45,964 bases of DNA from Thermoflexus hugenholtzii JAD2 (GCF_900187885.1 NZ_FYEK01000037.1:1-45964); one strand, 5' to 3'; shown: positions 1-8,574, counted from the stretch's first letter. Program-made: numbers and translations. Notes: generated by a model not told the origin, from the letters alone.

Positions 1-1000
1 CTCCATACCAGCAGCACTTGTATTCCAGCATCCGCCGGAACATCCCCCATCCCACATCCAAGATGGACCGGGAGAGATAGGGGCTCCGTGCCAGGCCCCG
101 CACGTTCAGGTCCTCCACCACGATGACCGGCTTGGTTTTCGCCAGTTCCGTGGTGACCTTGTGGAGAAAGTCCCGGCGGATGTTCCGGATCCGCCGCTGC
201 AGCCGGGCCAGGCGCAGGGCGGCCTTCTCGTAGTTGCGGGAGAAAACCGTCCGCTTTCGCTCCTCCCCCGTCTCCGGGTCCTGTTCCACCATCGTTCGCT
301 TCTGCTTGCGGGAGAGCTGCTTCGAACGCCGCTTCAGAAGCCGCAAAGCCTTCGCCAGCGGCTTCGGCGCCTCGATCCGCGTGCCGTCCGAGAGAACCGC
401 GAAGGCTTCCAAGCCCACATCGATGCCCACCACGTCCTCCGGCCCTTGAATCTCCCGAGGCTCGGGATCCGGGCGCTCCACCTCGCAGGTTAGGCTCACC
501 AACCAGCGATCCGCCTCCCGAGAGATCGTGGCCGAGAGGATGCGGGCCTTTTTCGCATGAAGGAGCGCCAGGAGTTTGTCCGTCCGCTCCTTGGTGCGCA
601 CCTTGCCGATACGGGGAAGTTTCACGTGCCGGGGGGTGACCCGGATGGAGCCGGTCAGCCGCGCCTTGTTATCCGCCAAAGCCTTCTTGTGCTTGAAGCG
701 GGGGAAGTTGGCCCGCCCCTCCCGCCAGTTGCGAAAAGCCCGCTCCAGGTCCCGAAAGGCCTCCTGGGGAGCGCACTTGGACACCTCCACCCACCAGGAG
801 GCGTGCTGCCGCTTCCAGGCGTTCCACTCCCTGTGGAGTTCCATCGCCGACGGGATGCGCTGTCCCCGCTCGATGGCCTCCCGACAGCGGGCCAGGCCCC
901 AGTTGTAGGCGAAGCGGGCCGCGCCCACGTGTTTCGCCAGGGCGATCCGGGCCTCCCGGCTGGGATCCAGTTCAAAGCGAAAGGCCTGCCTCACCCGCAT
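1..1000 (-). CDS. tnpB: TnpB (IS200/IS605 OrfB) RNA-guided nuclease, partial
   Basis: The reverse strand reads open from an ATG at 1000 to the window edge (333 codons, no stop), so the 3' end is missing. The N-terminus (MRVRQAFRFELDPSREARIA) is the usual helix-turn-helix start of OrfB proteins. The RuvC-like first acidic motif is visible as VVGIDVGLEAFAVLSDGT and the second as IVVEDLNVRGLARSPYLS. The C-terminal zinc ribbon and last Asp lie outside the window. A GGAGGCGA ribosome site sits just upstream of the ATG. TnpB proteins are guide-RNA-directed DNA nucleases encoded by transposons; the guide (omega) RNA normally overlaps the 3' end of the gene and would be off-window here. No TnpA transposase gene is visible upstream, so this may be a stand-alone OrfB element. 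The family call is certain; activity cannot be judged without the C-terminus. Confidence 0.93.
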   Translation of the reverse strand, partial: MRVRQAFRFELDPSREARIALAKHVGAARFAYNWGLARCREAIERGQRIPSAMELHREWNAWKRQHASWWVEVSKCAPQEAFRDLERAFRNWREGRANFPRFKHKKALADNKARLTGSIRVTPRHVKLPRIGKVRTKERTDKLLALLHAKKARILSATISREADRWLVSLTCEVERPDPEPREIQGPEDVVGIDVGLEAFAVLSDGTRIEAPKPLAKALRLLKRRSKQLSRKQKRTMVEQDPETGEERKRTVFSRNYEKAALRLARLQRRIRNIRRDFLHKVTTELAKTKPVIVVEDLNVRGLARSPYLSRSILDVGWGMFRRMLEYKCCWYG

Positions 1001-1221
1001 CCCGTCGCCTCCACGAAACGGATGATAATGAAAACGGCAGCTGCTGGCAATCCCCGCCATCCCATCACCGAACCTCCAAAGTTTGTGGTTGGTTGTAGGT
1101 ATGATAACGGAGTGGGCTTGGGGTGTCAAGGAAGACGACAATGGCGGAGCGTCGCACGGTGCGTTTTCGAGGGGCTGGTTGTAAAACAGAGACGAAGCCA
1201 TCTTCTTTCCAGGAGGTCACG

Positions 1222-1989
1222 ATGCGCATCGGACGGGTGCAGACCGCGGAGGGAGCGCGGTGGGTCGTTGTCGAGGAAGATGCGGTGTATGCCCTCGACG
1301 GCGATCCCTTTCGGGGGACGTTCCGTCGCGGCGCGCGGATCGGATCCATCGATGCCGTGACCTGGCTGGCCCCCTGCGTCCCCTCCAAGATCGTGGCCGT
1401 GGGCCGCAATTACGCCGAGCACGCCCGGGAGCACCAGGCGGAGGTCCCTCCGGAGCCGCTGATCTTCCTGAAGCCGCCCAGCGCGGTCATCGGGTCCGGC
1501 GCTCCCATCCGGCTCCCACCCCAATCCCATCAGGTGGAGCATGAAGCGGAGCTGGCCGTGGTCATCGGACGTCGGGGGAAGGACATCCGGGAGGACCGGG
1601 CCTGGGAATACGTGCTCGGGGTCACCTGCGGGAACGATGTGACCGCCCGGGACCTCCAGCGACGGGATGGCCAGTGGACCCGGAGCAAGGGCTTCGATAC
1701 GTTCTGCCCCCTGGGCCCCTGGATCGTAACGGACCTCTCCCCGGAGGAGATCCAGAACCTGGAGATCCTCTGCCGGGTGAACGGGGAGCTCCGCCAGCAC
1801 GGGAAGGCCCGGGATATGGTGTTCTCCATCCCCACGCTGATCGCTTATATCTCCGCTGTGATGACCCTGGAGCCCGGGGATGTGATCCTGACCGGCACCC
1901 CGGCCGGGGTGGGGCCCCTCCGCCCCGGCGACTGGGTCGAGGTCGAAATCCCGGGCATCGGAGTCCTCGGCAACCCGGTCCAGAGCTAA
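1222..1989 (+). CDS. Fumarylacetoacetate hydrolase (FAH) family protein
   Basis: A 255-residue protein of the FAH / 2-hydroxyhepta-2,4-diene-1,7-dioate isomerase family, metal-dependent enzymes acting on C-C bonds or keto-enol tautomers of diketo acids. The start is the ATG at 1222 behind AGGAGGTCAC; an upstream in-frame start at 1123 has no ribosome site. Residues 1-50 form the short N-terminal domain; the catalytic fold starts at PSKIVAVGRNYAEHARE. Metal ligands are readable as Glu108 and Glu110 (in VEHEAELAVVIG) and Asp139 (in CGNDVTARD), and the family end motif LTGTPAGVGPL is intact. The natural substrate cannot be read from sequence: many such proteins are oxaloacetate decarboxylases, acylpyruvases or oxaloacetate tautomerases. 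The gene stands alone between the TnpB element and a histidine kinase. Confidence 0.93.
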   Translation: MRIGRVQTAEGARWVVVEEDAVYALDGDPFRGTFRRGARIGSIDAVTWLAPCVPSKIVAVGRNYAEHAREHQAEVPPEPLIFLKPPSAVIGSGAPIRLPPQSHQVEHEAELAVVIGRRGKDIREDRAWEYVLGVTCGNDVTARDLQRRDGQWTRSKGFDTFCPLGPWIVTDLSPEEIQNLEILCRVNGELRQHGKARDMVFSIPTLIAYISAVMTLEPGDVILTGTPAGVGPLRPGDWVEVEIPGIGVLGNPVQS

Positions 1990-2099
1990 GCGGGCCCTCA
2001 GGGGTTGGGAAGCGGTTTGACAGCGCCGGGCATTGGGATTACCCTGAGGCCGGGAGCGGGGAGCTTCTTCGGGATCGGCTGGATATCCGAGGAGGTGCG

Positions 2100-4133
2100 A
2101 TGCGGGAGACGCGCGTGCTGGTCGTCGGCGAGATGGGGGCCTTGCGGGAGGCGCTGAGAGCGCCCGTTCGGGAACCGCTCCGGGTGGAGCTCCGGGAGGT
2201 CCCCTCGGTCCCGGAGGCGGAGGCCGCTTTAGAGACCTTCCAGCCGGATGTGGTTCTGGTGGACTGGCGGCTGCCGGAGGCGGAGGCGTTCCTGGAGCGG
2301 GTGCGGCCTCGCCCCCTGGGGTTGATCCTCATCGGTCCGCCCCTGCCTGCCCCGGAGATCGTACGCTGGCTTCGCCAGGGAGTCCACGATTTCCTGCTGG
2401 CCCCGGATCATCCGGACGAAGTGGTGGAGACGATCCGGCAGGCCCTCGACCGGGTGCAGGAACGCCGACGGATCCTCGGGCTGGTGGAGCGGCTACAACG
2501 ACAGCTCCAGCAGCTCAGCGTCCTCTATGAGGTGGGGCAGACCCTGGCGGCCTCCCTGCGGCTGGAGGAGATCCTCCCGCCCATGGTGGAGGCGGCCATT
2601 CATTTCACGGGGGCGGAGGAGGGCAGCGTCTGGCTGCTGGACAAGTCGGGCGAGGTCCTTCGCCTTTACCTGCACCGCAGCCGGATCCCGGAGCCGGAGG
2701 TGGCGGCTCCGCCCACGACCCTGCGGGTGGCGGACAGCCTCCCGGGCCGGGCCATCCGCACCGGCCGCCCCATCCTGCTCGGCCCGGGCCTCCACAAGCT
2801 GGACACCGGGGTGCTCGTGCGCGCGCTCCTATATGTCCCCATGCAGGCCCATGGCCGCGCCCTGGGCGTGCTCGGCGTGGTCCATCGCCTCTCGGAGGCC
2901 GGCTTCTCCGAGGCGGACGTCCACCTCCTGCGCATGCTGGGGGACTACGCTGCCGTGGCCATCGAGAAGGCGCGGCTCTTCGAGGCGATGCAGACGGAGA
3001 AAGGGAAGCTGGAGGCCATCCTCCAGGGCATAGAGGAGCCGGTGCTGGTCACGGATTTCGCGGAGAACCTGATCCTCCTCAACCGCGCCGCTCAGCAGCA
3101 CCTCGGCCTCCCGGCGGAGGCCATGGGCCGGCCCCTGCGGGCGGTGGTGGCCCATGAGGAGCTCCACGCGCTGTTCGATCGGAAGCCCCTCCCCGGCCAC
3201 ACCGTCCGCCAGGAGATCACCCTGTCGGATCGCTTGACCTTCCAGGCCAGCCTGACCGCGGTGGCGGGCGTGGGCTACGTGGTGGTGATGCAGGACATCA
3301 CCTACCTCAAGGAACTGGATCGCATCAAATCCGAGTTCCTCTCCATCGTCTCCCATGATGTCCGCACGCCCCTGACCACGATCCGCGGCTATGTCAGCCT
3401 GTTGCCCCGCGTAGGCCCCTTGAACCCGCGCCAGCAGGAGTTCGTCGAGAAAGTGGAGCGGGCGATGCGGACCATCGTCGAGCTGCTGAACAACCTGCTG
3501 GACCTCTCCCGCCTGGAGTCCGGACACGCCCTCTCCATGGAGCGCTGTTCCCCGACCCAGATCCTCCACGAGGCGATCCAGATCATCCGCCCCCAGGCCG
3601 AGGAGAAAGGCCAGGCCCTGGTCCTGGAGATCCCCCCGGACCTCCCGACCCTGTATGGAGATCCGCGGCGCCTGGAACAGGTTTTCCTGAACCTGCTCAG
3701 CAACGCGGTCAAATACACGCCTCCTGGAGGGCGCATCACGGTGCGGGCCATGGAGCGGGACGGCCACCTCATGGTGCAGGTGAGCGACACCGGAGTGGGG
3801 ATCCCGCCTGCGGATCTACCTCACATCTTCAGCAAGTTTTACCGGGTCCGACGGGAGGGGGAAACGACGGAGGGGACCGGCCTGGGGCTCGCCATTGTGA
3901 AATCCATCGTAGAGCGTCACGGGGGGCGAGTGTGGGCCGAGAGCGAGGTGGGCAAGGGGAGCACCTTCACCGTCCTGCTCCCCTGTCGGCCCGAGGCTCC
4001 CCCCGCCCCTTCTCCCCGGCGGGCGCGGGAGGCCTCACCGCAACACGCCGAGCCACCGCATGAGCAGCAGCACAGCCAGCCAGACCCCATAGCCGCCGGC
4101 CAAGCTCCACCCGAAGGGAACCCGACGGGATAG
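2100..4133 (+). CDS. Hybrid sensor histidine kinase (receiver-like, GAF, PAS, HisKA, HATPase)
   Basis: A 677-residue cytosolic kinase; the ATG at 2100 follows a strong GGAGG, whereas the open frame extends upstream only as an out-of-context overlap of the previous gene. Domains: receiver-like fold at 1-120 with a candidate phospho-Asp55 (VVLVDWRLPE); linker coiled coil 120-145; GAF about 150-295; PAS about 305-405; HisKA with phospho-acceptor His419 in FLSIVSHDVRTPLTTI; HATPase with N box LLSNAVKYTPPGG, G1 DTGVGIP (563-569) and G2 GTGLGL (592-597). There is no transmembrane segment, so it should sense a cytoplasmic ligand or redox state through GAF/PAS. The N-terminal receiver lacks the usual pair of acidic residues after beta-1, so it may be a pseudo-receiver. 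No response regulator is adjacent. The last ~50 residues are a Pro/His/Gln-rich tail overlapping the opposite-strand gene. Confidence 0.92.
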   Translation: MRETRVLVVGEMGALREALRAPVREPLRVELREVPSVPEAEAALETFQPDVVLVDWRLPEAEAFLERVRPRPLGLILIGPPLPAPEIVRWLRQGVHDFLLAPDHPDEVVETIRQALDRVQERRRILGLVERLQRQLQQLSVLYEVGQTLAASLRLEEILPPMVEAAIHFTGAEEGSVWLLDKSGEVLRLYLHRSRIPEPEVAAPPTTLRVADSLPGRAIRTGRPILLGPGLHKLDTGVLVRALLYVPMQAHGRALGVLGVVHRLSEAGFSEADVHLLRMLGDYAAVAIEKARLFEAMQTEKGKLEAILQGIEEPVLVTDFAENLILLNRAAQQHLGLPAEAMGRPLRAVVAHEELHALFDRKPLPGHTVRQEITLSDRLTFQASLTAVAGVGYVVVMQDITYLKELDRIKSEFLSIVSHDVRTPLTTIRGYVSLLPRVGPLNPRQQEFVEKVERAMRTIVELLNNLLDLSRLESGHALSMERCSPTQILHEAIQIIRPQAEEKGQALVLEIPPDLPTLYGDPRRLEQVFLNLLSNAVKYTPPGGRITVRAMERDGHLMVQVSDTGVGIPPADLPHIFSKFYRVRREGETTEGTGLGLAIVKSIVERHGGRVWAESEVGKGSTFTVLLPCRPEAPPAPSPRRAREASPQHAEPPHEQQHSQPDPIAAGQAPPEGNPTG

Positions 4134-4370
4134 CAGCCACCCGGCCGTCAGCACAAAGGCCAGTGTGGCGATGAGGGCCAGGGAGGCCGCCCATGTGAAG
4201 CGCGCCGTCTGAGCCAGATCCCGGGTCTCCGCGTAGACGATCCACATAGCCAGAGGAATGCTCAGGGGCATCGCCGCCAGGATCCCGGCCAGAACCCGGG
4301 AGCGCTCCTGGACGACGGCCACGGCGGCGATGATCAGCCAGGCGATGGCAACGTGGAGCCAGCGGGACAT
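4035..4370 (-). CDS. Small four-helix membrane protein, GlpM/DUF3147-like
   Basis: A 111-residue protein made almost entirely of four hydrophobic helices (about residues 5-20, 26-46, 56-78 and 85-108), so an integral membrane protein. The pattern of a short first helix, an ERSRVLAGILAAMPLSIPLA stretch and two C-terminal helices resembles the GlpM/DUF3147 group, whose function is not established; this assignment is tentative. The ATG at 4370 is one base beyond the TAG stop of the hydrolase upstream (4372), so the two are almost certainly co-translated. Its 3' end overlaps the 3' end of the histidine kinase gene by 99 bp in convergent orientation. Confidence 0.7.
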   Translation of the reverse strand: MSRWLHVAIAWLIIAAVAVVQERSRVLAGILAAMPLSIPLAMWIVYAETRDLAQTARFTWAASLALIATLAFVLTAGWLLSRRVPFGWSLAGGYGVWLAVLLLMRWLGVLR

Positions 4371-4371
4371 C

Positions 4372-5397
4372 CTACAGCCTCCGGTAGCGGACCGGCGCGT
4401 TAGGATCCTGCTCCAGCTGGTCCAGGTTCTCCACCTGCAGGTAGCCTCGATCGTAGAGATATTCCACGTGGGCGCCGGCCTCCAGGAGGGCCAGCAACAC
4501 CCCATAACCGTATTGTCGGCCGAAGAGGGCCCACGAGATCTCGGCGATGGTCCTGGGCTCGCGGCAGATCTCCAGCACGCGCTCCAGGCGCTGCCGGTGG
4601 AACCGCTCGATGGCCGCAACCCGCCCGTAGAGGTCGAGGATGGGCTCCTCATGCCCGCCGAAGGCGAGGGCGATGCCCGGCAGCGCGGCGATCCGGCGCA
4701 GGGAGTCCAAGTAATGGCCCAGGCCGGTGTAGCGGGTGATCCGTTCCGGGGCCTGATGAGGCGTGGTGTGGGCCAGGATGTGGTCGGAGGTCAGCAGGAT
4801 CTCATCGATGCGCAGGCAGATCTGCCCCGGGCAATGCCCTGGGGTGTGATGCACCTCGATGAACCCGAAGAGGCGCTGGCCGTCGTCCAGGCATCCCTCC
4901 ACCGGGGTGGACTGGAACATCGTTTTCATGTCGAGATACATGCTCAGCAGGACGGACTGTCGTTGCGGGGAGACCCCGGCATGGCTCAGGAAGCCACGGA
5001 TCTCCCGGGCGACGGTGATCAGGCGCTCCGGAAAGTTGGCCAGCACCCGGCGATCCAGCTCGTGGATGAACACGGGGGCAGCACTCCGCTGGCGGACGAA
5101 GTTCAACCCTCCGAAGTGATCGATGTGCCCATGGGTGATCAGGATGGCCGTCAGGTCCTCGAACCCCACCGGGCGCCTGTAACGATCCCGCACGACCTCG
5201 AAGCCCCGGATCAGATCCGCCTGGCTTTCCGGCAGCCCTGAGCCCGTGTCCACCAGGATGCGGTGGGAGTCCGCCAGGACCAGATAGACATATCCGTCCA
5301 GCTCGGGGAACAGTCGCACCGGAAGGCGGTAGAGCTCCACTCCGCCCCCGGTGCGGTAGCACAGCACTCCCTCTCGCTCCTCCCATGGTCCCTGCAT
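4372..5397 (-). CDS. Metallo-beta-lactamase-fold hydrolase
   Basis: A 341-residue MBL-fold protein. The zinc motif THGHIDHFGG gives His89, His91, Asp93 and His94; later metal ligands are in HHTPGHCPGQ and LLTSDHILAH, and the last His is in AFGGHEEPI. The C-terminal ~100 residues (RFHRQRLERVLEICREPRTI onward) form the winged-helix-like tail common in the glyoxalase II/LACTB2-like subgroup, which hydrolyses thioesters, lactones or RNA. It sits in a minus-strand run with a sugar-nucleotide epimerase-like protein (18 bp upstream) and a small membrane protein (1 bp downstream). The fold is secure; the substrate is not. Confidence 0.92.
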   Translation of the reverse strand: MQGPWEEREGVLCYRTGGGVELYRLPVRLFPELDGYVYLVLADSHRILVDTGSGLPESQADLIRGFEVVRDRYRRPVGFEDLTAILITHGHIDHFGGLNFVRQRSAAPVFIHELDRRVLANFPERLITVAREIRGFLSHAGVSPQRQSVLLSMYLDMKTMFQSTPVEGCLDDGQRLFGFIEVHHTPGHCPGQICLRIDEILLTSDHILAHTTPHQAPERITRYTGLGHYLDSLRRIAALPGIALAFGGHEEPILDLYGRVAAIERFHRQRLERVLEICREPRTIAEISWALFGRQYGYGVLLALLEAGAHVEYLYDRGYLQVENLDQLEQDPNAPVRYRRL

Positions 5398-5415
5398 CGC
5401 CCCCCTCCCACCTCT

Positions 5416-6456
5416 TCAGGGCAGCAGATCCCGGATCACCCGCAGGATCCCCTGGTCCCAGGCGACCCGGTGGGTGACACCGACCTTGCCGGCGAGCTCC
5501 GCCTGATGGGCCCGATACCACTCGTAAGTTCGGATGAGGGACTCCGCGTTGCTGTAGCGGGGACGCCAGCCCAGCTTCGCCTTCGCCCGATCGATGGCCA
5601 CGAAGGAGTCCTTGTCGGCGGTCCCGTAGACCCAGCGATAGAGCGGCGAGAGGTGGAGCGCTTCGAAAAGCGCGAGGGCCGCCTTAACCGGCCGGGCGGG
5701 CAGCGGCCAGACCCTCGCCCCAGTGCCCGCGTGGTCGCACAGGGCCTGCACATCCTCCCGCACCGTGCCGAAGCGCTCCGCGCCGATGTTGAACGTGTCG
5801 TTGGCCTGCTCCGCCGGGACTGTGAGGGCTAAGACGATCGCCTCGGTCAGATCGTCCACATCGAGCAACTGGTAGCGGTTCCTGCCGCTGCCGATGATGG
5901 GGATGGGCTTGCCCCGCTCCACCCAGTCGAACAGGATCTGGAAGACGCCCAGGCGGCCGGGCCCGATGAAGGTCTTGGGCCGGATCACAGTGACCGTCAG
6001 CCCGCGCTCCCGGAAGGACTGACAAATCCGCTCGGCCTGGATCTTGCTTTCCCCGTAAGGCCCCACGCCCTGGAGCGGATCGTCTTCCCGGATGGGATGC
6101 TTGCGGGGGATGCCGTAGACCGCGGTGGAGGAGACGAAGACCACCCGCGGCACCCCGTGGGCCTGAGCGCTCTCCAGAACGGTCCGGGTGCCCTCCACGT
6201 TCACGGAGAAGATCTCCCGACGGGGCCAGAGGGGCAACGCCGCGGCGGCGTGGATGACCGCGTCCACGCCGCGCATGACCCGATCCACCGCCTTCCGGTC
6301 CCGCACGTCCCCCTTATGGAACTCCACCGGGCCGATGTAGTCCTCCTCGATGTAATCCGCGATGTCCAGCAGGCGAACCTCGTAGCCGTGCTGGATCAGC
6401 TTGTTGGCCATGTGGAAGCCGAAGAAGCCCGCGCCTCCCGTGATCAGCACCCGCAT
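5416..6456 (-). CDS. NAD-dependent epimerase/dehydratase (extended SDR)
   Basis: A 346-residue extended short-chain dehydrogenase/reductase. The start is the ATG at 6456 behind AAGGAGGTCGG; longer open frame upstream has no ribosome site. Rossmann motif TGGAGFFG (6-13), the beta-4 segment VIHAAAA, the catalytic Thr/Ser in VSSTAVYG and Tyr134-x3-Lys138 (PYGESK) are all present. The C-terminal half carries LLDVDDLTEAIVLAL and a GWRPRYS-like end typical of UDP-sugar 4-epimerases and of 3-beta-HSD-like SDRs. It probably converts a nucleotide sugar or another keto/hydroxy substrate; no sugar-pathway neighbours narrow this down. First gene of the minus-strand group ending at 4035. Confidence 0.92.
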   Translation of the reverse strand: MRVLITGGAGFFGFHMANKLIQHGYEVRLLDIADYIEEDYIGPVEFHKGDVRDRKAVDRVMRGVDAVIHAAAALPLWPRREIFSVNVEGTRTVLESAQAHGVPRVVFVSSTAVYGIPRKHPIREDDPLQGVGPYGESKIQAERICQSFRERGLTVTVIRPKTFIGPGRLGVFQILFDWVERGKPIPIIGSGRNRYQLLDVDDLTEAIVLALTVPAEQANDTFNIGAERFGTVREDVQALCDHAGTGARVWPLPARPVKAALALFEALHLSPLYRWVYGTADKDSFVAIDRAKAKLGWRPRYSNAESLIRTYEWYRAHQAELAGKVGVTHRVAWDQGILRVIRDLLP

Positions 6457-6515
6457 CCGACCTCCTTGCGCTCCGCGAAAGATTCTTAAGGCCCCATCCC
6501 GCGGGGACCCACCCC

Positions 6516-6545
6516 ACCATATCACCGGAAGCCGGGAAGGGACAA
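6516..6545 (-). promoter_or_regulatory. Possible promoter for the epimerase group
   Basis: On the minus strand TTGTCC (6545-6540), an 18-bp spacer and TATGGT (6521-6516) form a sigma70-like pair, each four of six matches, about 60 bp upstream of the epimerase ATG. Weak but well placed. Confidence 0.35.
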
Positions 6546-6672
6546 TCCGGAGGATCGCCCGCGGGCTCTCCGGCCCTCCGAGCCGTGATCGCTTTCGGAC
6601 CCGGGGAGGGCAAGGGCGACGCCTTTCAGGGGATCCGTTAAAATAGAGGGCGCGTTGAGGAGGTGATCGCCC

Positions 6673-6990
6673 ATGACACGAGCGGAGTGGAAGCCCGGGA
6701 TGGAGGATCCGGTTCGGCTCCACGCCATTGTCCATGGGATCGTCCAGGGGGTGAATTTCCGGTATTACACCCGGTTGCGGGCGGAAGCCCTGGGCTTGAG
6801 CGGCTGGGTGGCCAATCGCTCGGATGGAACGGTGGAGGTGGTGGCGGAGGGGCCCCGTCCCGCTGTGGAGGCACTGCTCGACTTCCTGCGGCAGGGGCCT
6901 CCGGCCGCGCGGGTGGATTACGTGGAAACCTACTGGGAGAAACCCACCGGTGAGTTCCGGGGATTTCGCATCCGCTACGAGGTGGACTGA
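6673..6990 (+). CDS. acyP: Acylphosphatase
   Basis: A 105-residue acylphosphatase, an enzyme hydrolysing acyl phosphates such as acetyl phosphate, carbamoyl phosphate and 1,3-bisphosphoglycerate. The family motif is intact: [20 protein letters not shown] with phosphate-binding Arg30, and [20 protein letters not shown] with catalytic Asn48. The ~10-residue N-terminal extension before VRLHAIVHG is the only addition to the usual ~90 residues. The ribosome site GAGGAGGTG lies 8 to 14 bases upstream. A TAAAAT box at 6639-6644 could be the -10 of its promoter but has no convincing -35. The 3' end overlaps the likely GTG start of the next gene, so the two are probably co-expressed. Confidence 0.95.
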   Translation: MTRAEWKPGMEDPVRLHAIVHGIVQGVNFRYYTRLRAEALGLSGWVANRSDGTVEVVAEGPRPAVEALLDFLRQGPPAARVDYVETYWEKPTGEFRGFRIRYEVD

Positions 6991-8269
6991 GCGTCAGATC
7001 CAGCGCCTGGCGTGGGCGGTCCTGTTGCTCTCCTTCACCGCCTGTGTGGCCCTCGCCGTCCTGATCCCCTGGCAGGTGATCACCTATCTGCGCACCTCGT
7101 ATATAGGGACGCCGGCCCGGGCGGCGGCCCTTACAGGGATCCTCCGCCTGGAGCATCCGGGTGGGGAGCCGGTGGCCGTTCCCCCGGGCAACCCCTATCC
7201 CCGCCTCCGGGAGGGGGATCTCCTGGTGACCGACGCCCAGTCCCAGGGCCTGGCGATGTTCGCGGCGCCCTCCGGGCCGGGGCAGGAGCTGGCGATGGTC
7301 CAAATCTACCCCAACACCCAAATCGAGGTGCGGCGCGCCCGCTACCCTCGGTTTGGGATCAGCCCGGAGCCGGCCCGCCTTGTCTTCTATATCCGGAGCG
7401 GCCGGGCTCGCATCACCCGCCTGGAGAGCCCCCGGGAGGTAGAGCTGATCGTTCAGACGCCCCACGGGCAGGCGATGGTGCTCGCCGGGACCCTGGCGGT
7501 AGAGGTGCAAAACGATCGGGCGGATTTCACCGTGCGCGCCGGGCAGGCGCGGGTTCAGGGCTCCACCCAAGTGCAAGAGCTGCGCAGCGACCAGCGGGCG
7601 CGGATCGGCCTGGATGGGCGGGTGGAGGGACCCCTGGGGGCGGGCCGGAGCATGCTGCCGGATCTCTTCGGGGCGCCCCTCCCGGAGCGGAGCGTTGAGG
7701 AGCCGGTTCCTCCCAATCAGTGGGCGATCTTCACCTTCGTGAAGCAGCCGGGCGAGAGCAAAGGGAACGTCGTCCCCACCGTTGAGGCGGGGCGCCAGGC
7801 CCTGTCCATCACCCGCTCCGGCTTTGACCACGCCCAGACCGGCGTCTTCATCGTCCTCAACCAGGACGTGCGGGACTTCCGGTCGTTGCAGCTGCACATC
7901 AGCCTGAAGATCCTGTTCCAGGATGTGGCGGTATGCGGGGTGGTGGGGACGGAGTGCCCGCTGATGATCCGGCTGGAATACAAAGATTTCAACGGCAACG
8001 ACCGCCAGTGGCTGCAGGGTTTCTACGCCGTGGGGGAGATCACGCCCCAGACCCCGGGGAGCTGCCTGCCGCAGGTCTGCCCGCCCCCGCTGAACCCGCA
8101 CATCCGGGTGCCCCTGGGGGAGTGGTATACCTTCGATTCGGGGAACCTGATGGAGATCCTGCGGGCCGCCGGCGCTCCCCCGGTTACCCTGACCCGGCTG
8201 CGCATCTACGCCTCAGGGCACAATTACTCGGTGATGTTCTCCGAGCTGGAGCTGATCGGGGAGGAGTGA
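6950..8269 (+). CDS. Membrane-anchored FecR-like protein of unknown function
   Basis: About 439 residues. No ATG start exists in a sensible place; the frame continues back into the acylphosphatase gene, and the best start is GTG at 6950, overlapping that gene by 41 bases (a TTG at 7025 is the alternative). One transmembrane helix follows ([20 protein letters not shown]), then an extracytoplasmic part. Residues ~80-220 look like a FecR-type beta domain: [19 protein letters not shown], an inner [27 protein letters not shown] and [17 protein letters not shown], as in stress or cell-surface FecR proteins without a sigma-factor partner. The C-terminal ~200 residues form a beta-rich, possibly carbohydrate-binding module with a Cys pair (VCGVVGTEC) and CLPQVC. 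No anti-sigma or sigma gene is nearby, so iron signalling is not implied. Confidence 0.8.
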   Translation: MSSGDFASATRWTERQIQRLAWAVLLLSFTACVALAVLIPWQVITYLRTSYIGTPARAAALTGILRLEHPGGEPVAVPPGNPYPRLREGDLLVTDAQSQGLAMFAAPSGPGQELAMVQIYPNTQIEVRRARYPRFGISPEPARLVFYIRSGRARITRLESPREVELIVQTPHGQAMVLAGTLAVEVQNDRADFTVRAGQARVQGSTQVQELRSDQRARIGLDGRVEGPLGAGRSMLPDLFGAPLPERSVEEPVPPNQWAIFTFVKQPGESKGNVVPTVEAGRQALSITRSGFDHAQTGVFIVLNQDVRDFRSLQLHISLKILFQDVAVCGVVGTECPLMIRLEYKDFNGNDRQWLQGFYAVGEITPQTPGSCLPQVCPPPLNPHIRVPLGEWYTFDSGNLMEILRAAGAPPVTLTRLRIYASGHNYSVMFSELELIGEE

Positions 8270-8272
8270 GAA

Positions 8273-8298
8273 GGGCGGCCTCAAGGGAGAGGCCGCCC
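8273..8298. terminator. Bidirectional hairpin between convergent genes
   Basis: GGGCGGCCT (8273-8281) and AGGCCGCCC (8290-8298) form a perfect 9-bp GC stem with an 8-base loop between the converging FecR-like gene and the 59-residue zinc-protein gene. No long T run on either side, but the position suits a shared terminator. Confidence 0.75.
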
Positions 8299-8306
8299 CG
8301 TCTACC

Positions 8307-8486
8307 TCAGGCGAAGCACTTCTTGTGATAGTAGCGCATGCGGTTGCGCAGCCCGTCCTTGACCGGGAGCAGTTCACTGAGGTGGATCGGCTGGCCACAC
8401 CGATAGCAGACGCGACGCGTCAGGTGATCCACCGCCTGCTCGACCTTCTTCTCCTCCCGCTGGATCTTCTTGCCTCCCTTGGCCAT
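8307..8486 (-). CDS. 59-residue zinc-binding-motif protein
   Basis: A small gene with a clean ATG at 8486 behind GGAGGAGGG and a TGA at 8307. The product starts MAKGGKKIQREEKKVEQAVD, a Lys/Glu-rich helix, followed by Cys27-x2-Cys30 (VCYRCGQPIH) and a distal His54-x2-Cys57 (YYHKKCFA). This Cys2-HisCys spacing should hold one zinc ion, as in minimal treble-clef or zinc-ribbon proteins. It has its own promoter-like sequence upstream (8534-8562) and a hairpin terminator downstream, so it looks like a monocistronic unit. The basic N-terminus suggests nucleic acid or ribosome binding, but no family was recognised and the role is unknown. Confidence 0.85.
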   Translation of the reverse strand: MAKGGKKIQREEKKVEQAVDHLTRRVCYRCGQPIHLSELLPVKDGLRNRMRYYHKKCFA

Positions 8487-8533
8487 CGTTCCCTCCTCCG
8501 GCTGAGCTCCGCGCGGAAAGAATCCATCCCCAA

Positions 8534-8562
8534 AGTATGTCGCGGGGCTTCCTCTCCGTCAA
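8534..8562 (-). promoter_or_regulatory. Promoter for the 59-residue zinc protein
   Basis: Minus strand TTGACG (8562-8557), 17-bp spacer, CATACT (8539-8534), about 50 bp upstream of the ATG at 8486. Five and four of six consensus matches. Confidence 0.55.
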
Positions 8563-8574
8563 GGCCGGCCCGGC

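Noticed and set aside
6638..8101. 487-codon minus-strand open frame opposite acylphosphatase and the FecR-like gene
   Set aside because: High GC creates long antisense frames; the Pro/Gly/Arg-rich product has no domain and the plus-strand genes are clear.
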